This document shows, one piece after another, positions 63,979-64,000 of a stretch of DNA of 64,000 nt. The stretch is from Pisaster brevispinus (Eukaryota; Echinodermata; Asteroidea; Forcipulatida; Asteriidae), in assembly GCA_023634235.1 (NCBI GenBank), contig JAMKCF010000019.1:3596001-3660000 (forward strand), in the 5' to 3' direction. Made by a program: the position numbers and the translations under genes. The stretch's first letter is position 1. Each line of letters begins with the position of its first letter. Under the pieces are notes generated by a model. The model saw nothing but the letters and a program-made list of their open reading frames with translations, did no database searches and had not been told where the DNA came from.

Positions 63979-64000
63979 CTGTCGAATTAAACATTAAACA

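Noticed and set aside
9314..63978. BIRC6 as a pseudogene or as two genes
   Set aside because: Fifty-six of 57 exons are intact with matching phases and conserved motifs from the BIR to the UBC domain, so a single functional gene is the simplest reading.

Overview
The window is eukaryotic genomic DNA carrying two intron-rich genes, both on the minus strand. Nearly all of it (9314-63978) is one giant gene encoding BIRC6 (BRUCE/Apollon), the giant IAP-family E2/E3 ubiquitin ligase. I could place 57 coding exons by hand. Every junction has GT and AG dinucleotides in the right place, and every exon length fits its splice phases with one exception. The 5'-most exon in the window opens inside the BIR zinc-binding domain. 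The 3'-most exon ends with a stop at 9314-9316. The UBC (E2) domain lies near the C-terminus, with its catalytic cysteine codon at 11174-11176. The part in the window encodes about 4837 residues, against about 4857 for the whole human protein, whose N-terminal part (roughly 300 residues) would lie beyond position 64000.

The second gene (1-4358) is LRR1 (PPIL5), the leucine-rich-repeat substrate receptor of a CUL2 ubiquitin ligase. Exons 1 to 3 are complete and exon 4 runs off the left edge. Between the genes are a long probable BIRC6 3' UTR (about 5901-9313, ending at a plausible AATAAA) and roughly 1.5 kb that must hold the LRR1 promoter. Both products belong to the ubiquitin system, BIRC6 as an anti-apoptotic and anti-autophagic E2/E3 and LRR1 as a CUL2 adaptor acting on the replisome. 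I see no evidence that their neighbourhood is functional.

The organism is probably an invertebrate deuterostome, most likely an echinoderm such as a sea star or relative. This is an inference: the exonic protein is very close to vertebrate BIRC6 as I remember it, while the introns are packed with tRNA-derived SINEs, short foldback/MITE elements and intronic minisatellites of the kind common in marine invertebrates.

Layout: 1-4358 LRR1; 4359-5900 intergenic and promoter; 5901-9313 BIRC6 3' UTR; 9314-13892 C-terminal tail and UBC exons; 14348-22588 C-terminal armadillo/helical and UBL exons; 23321-31775 central beta-sandwich and helical exons; 32338-45784 middle helical exons; 46512-56876 beta-sandwich and linker exons; 57214-63978 WD40-like and BIR exons. 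The main oddities are a one-base frame disruption in exon 34 at a C5 run, tandem arrays that abut splice donors (exons 20, 46 and 51), a duplicated acceptor-plus-exon-start beside exon 15, and a SINE carrying a nested MITE. I found no bacterial, viral or CRISPR features and no clearly new system.
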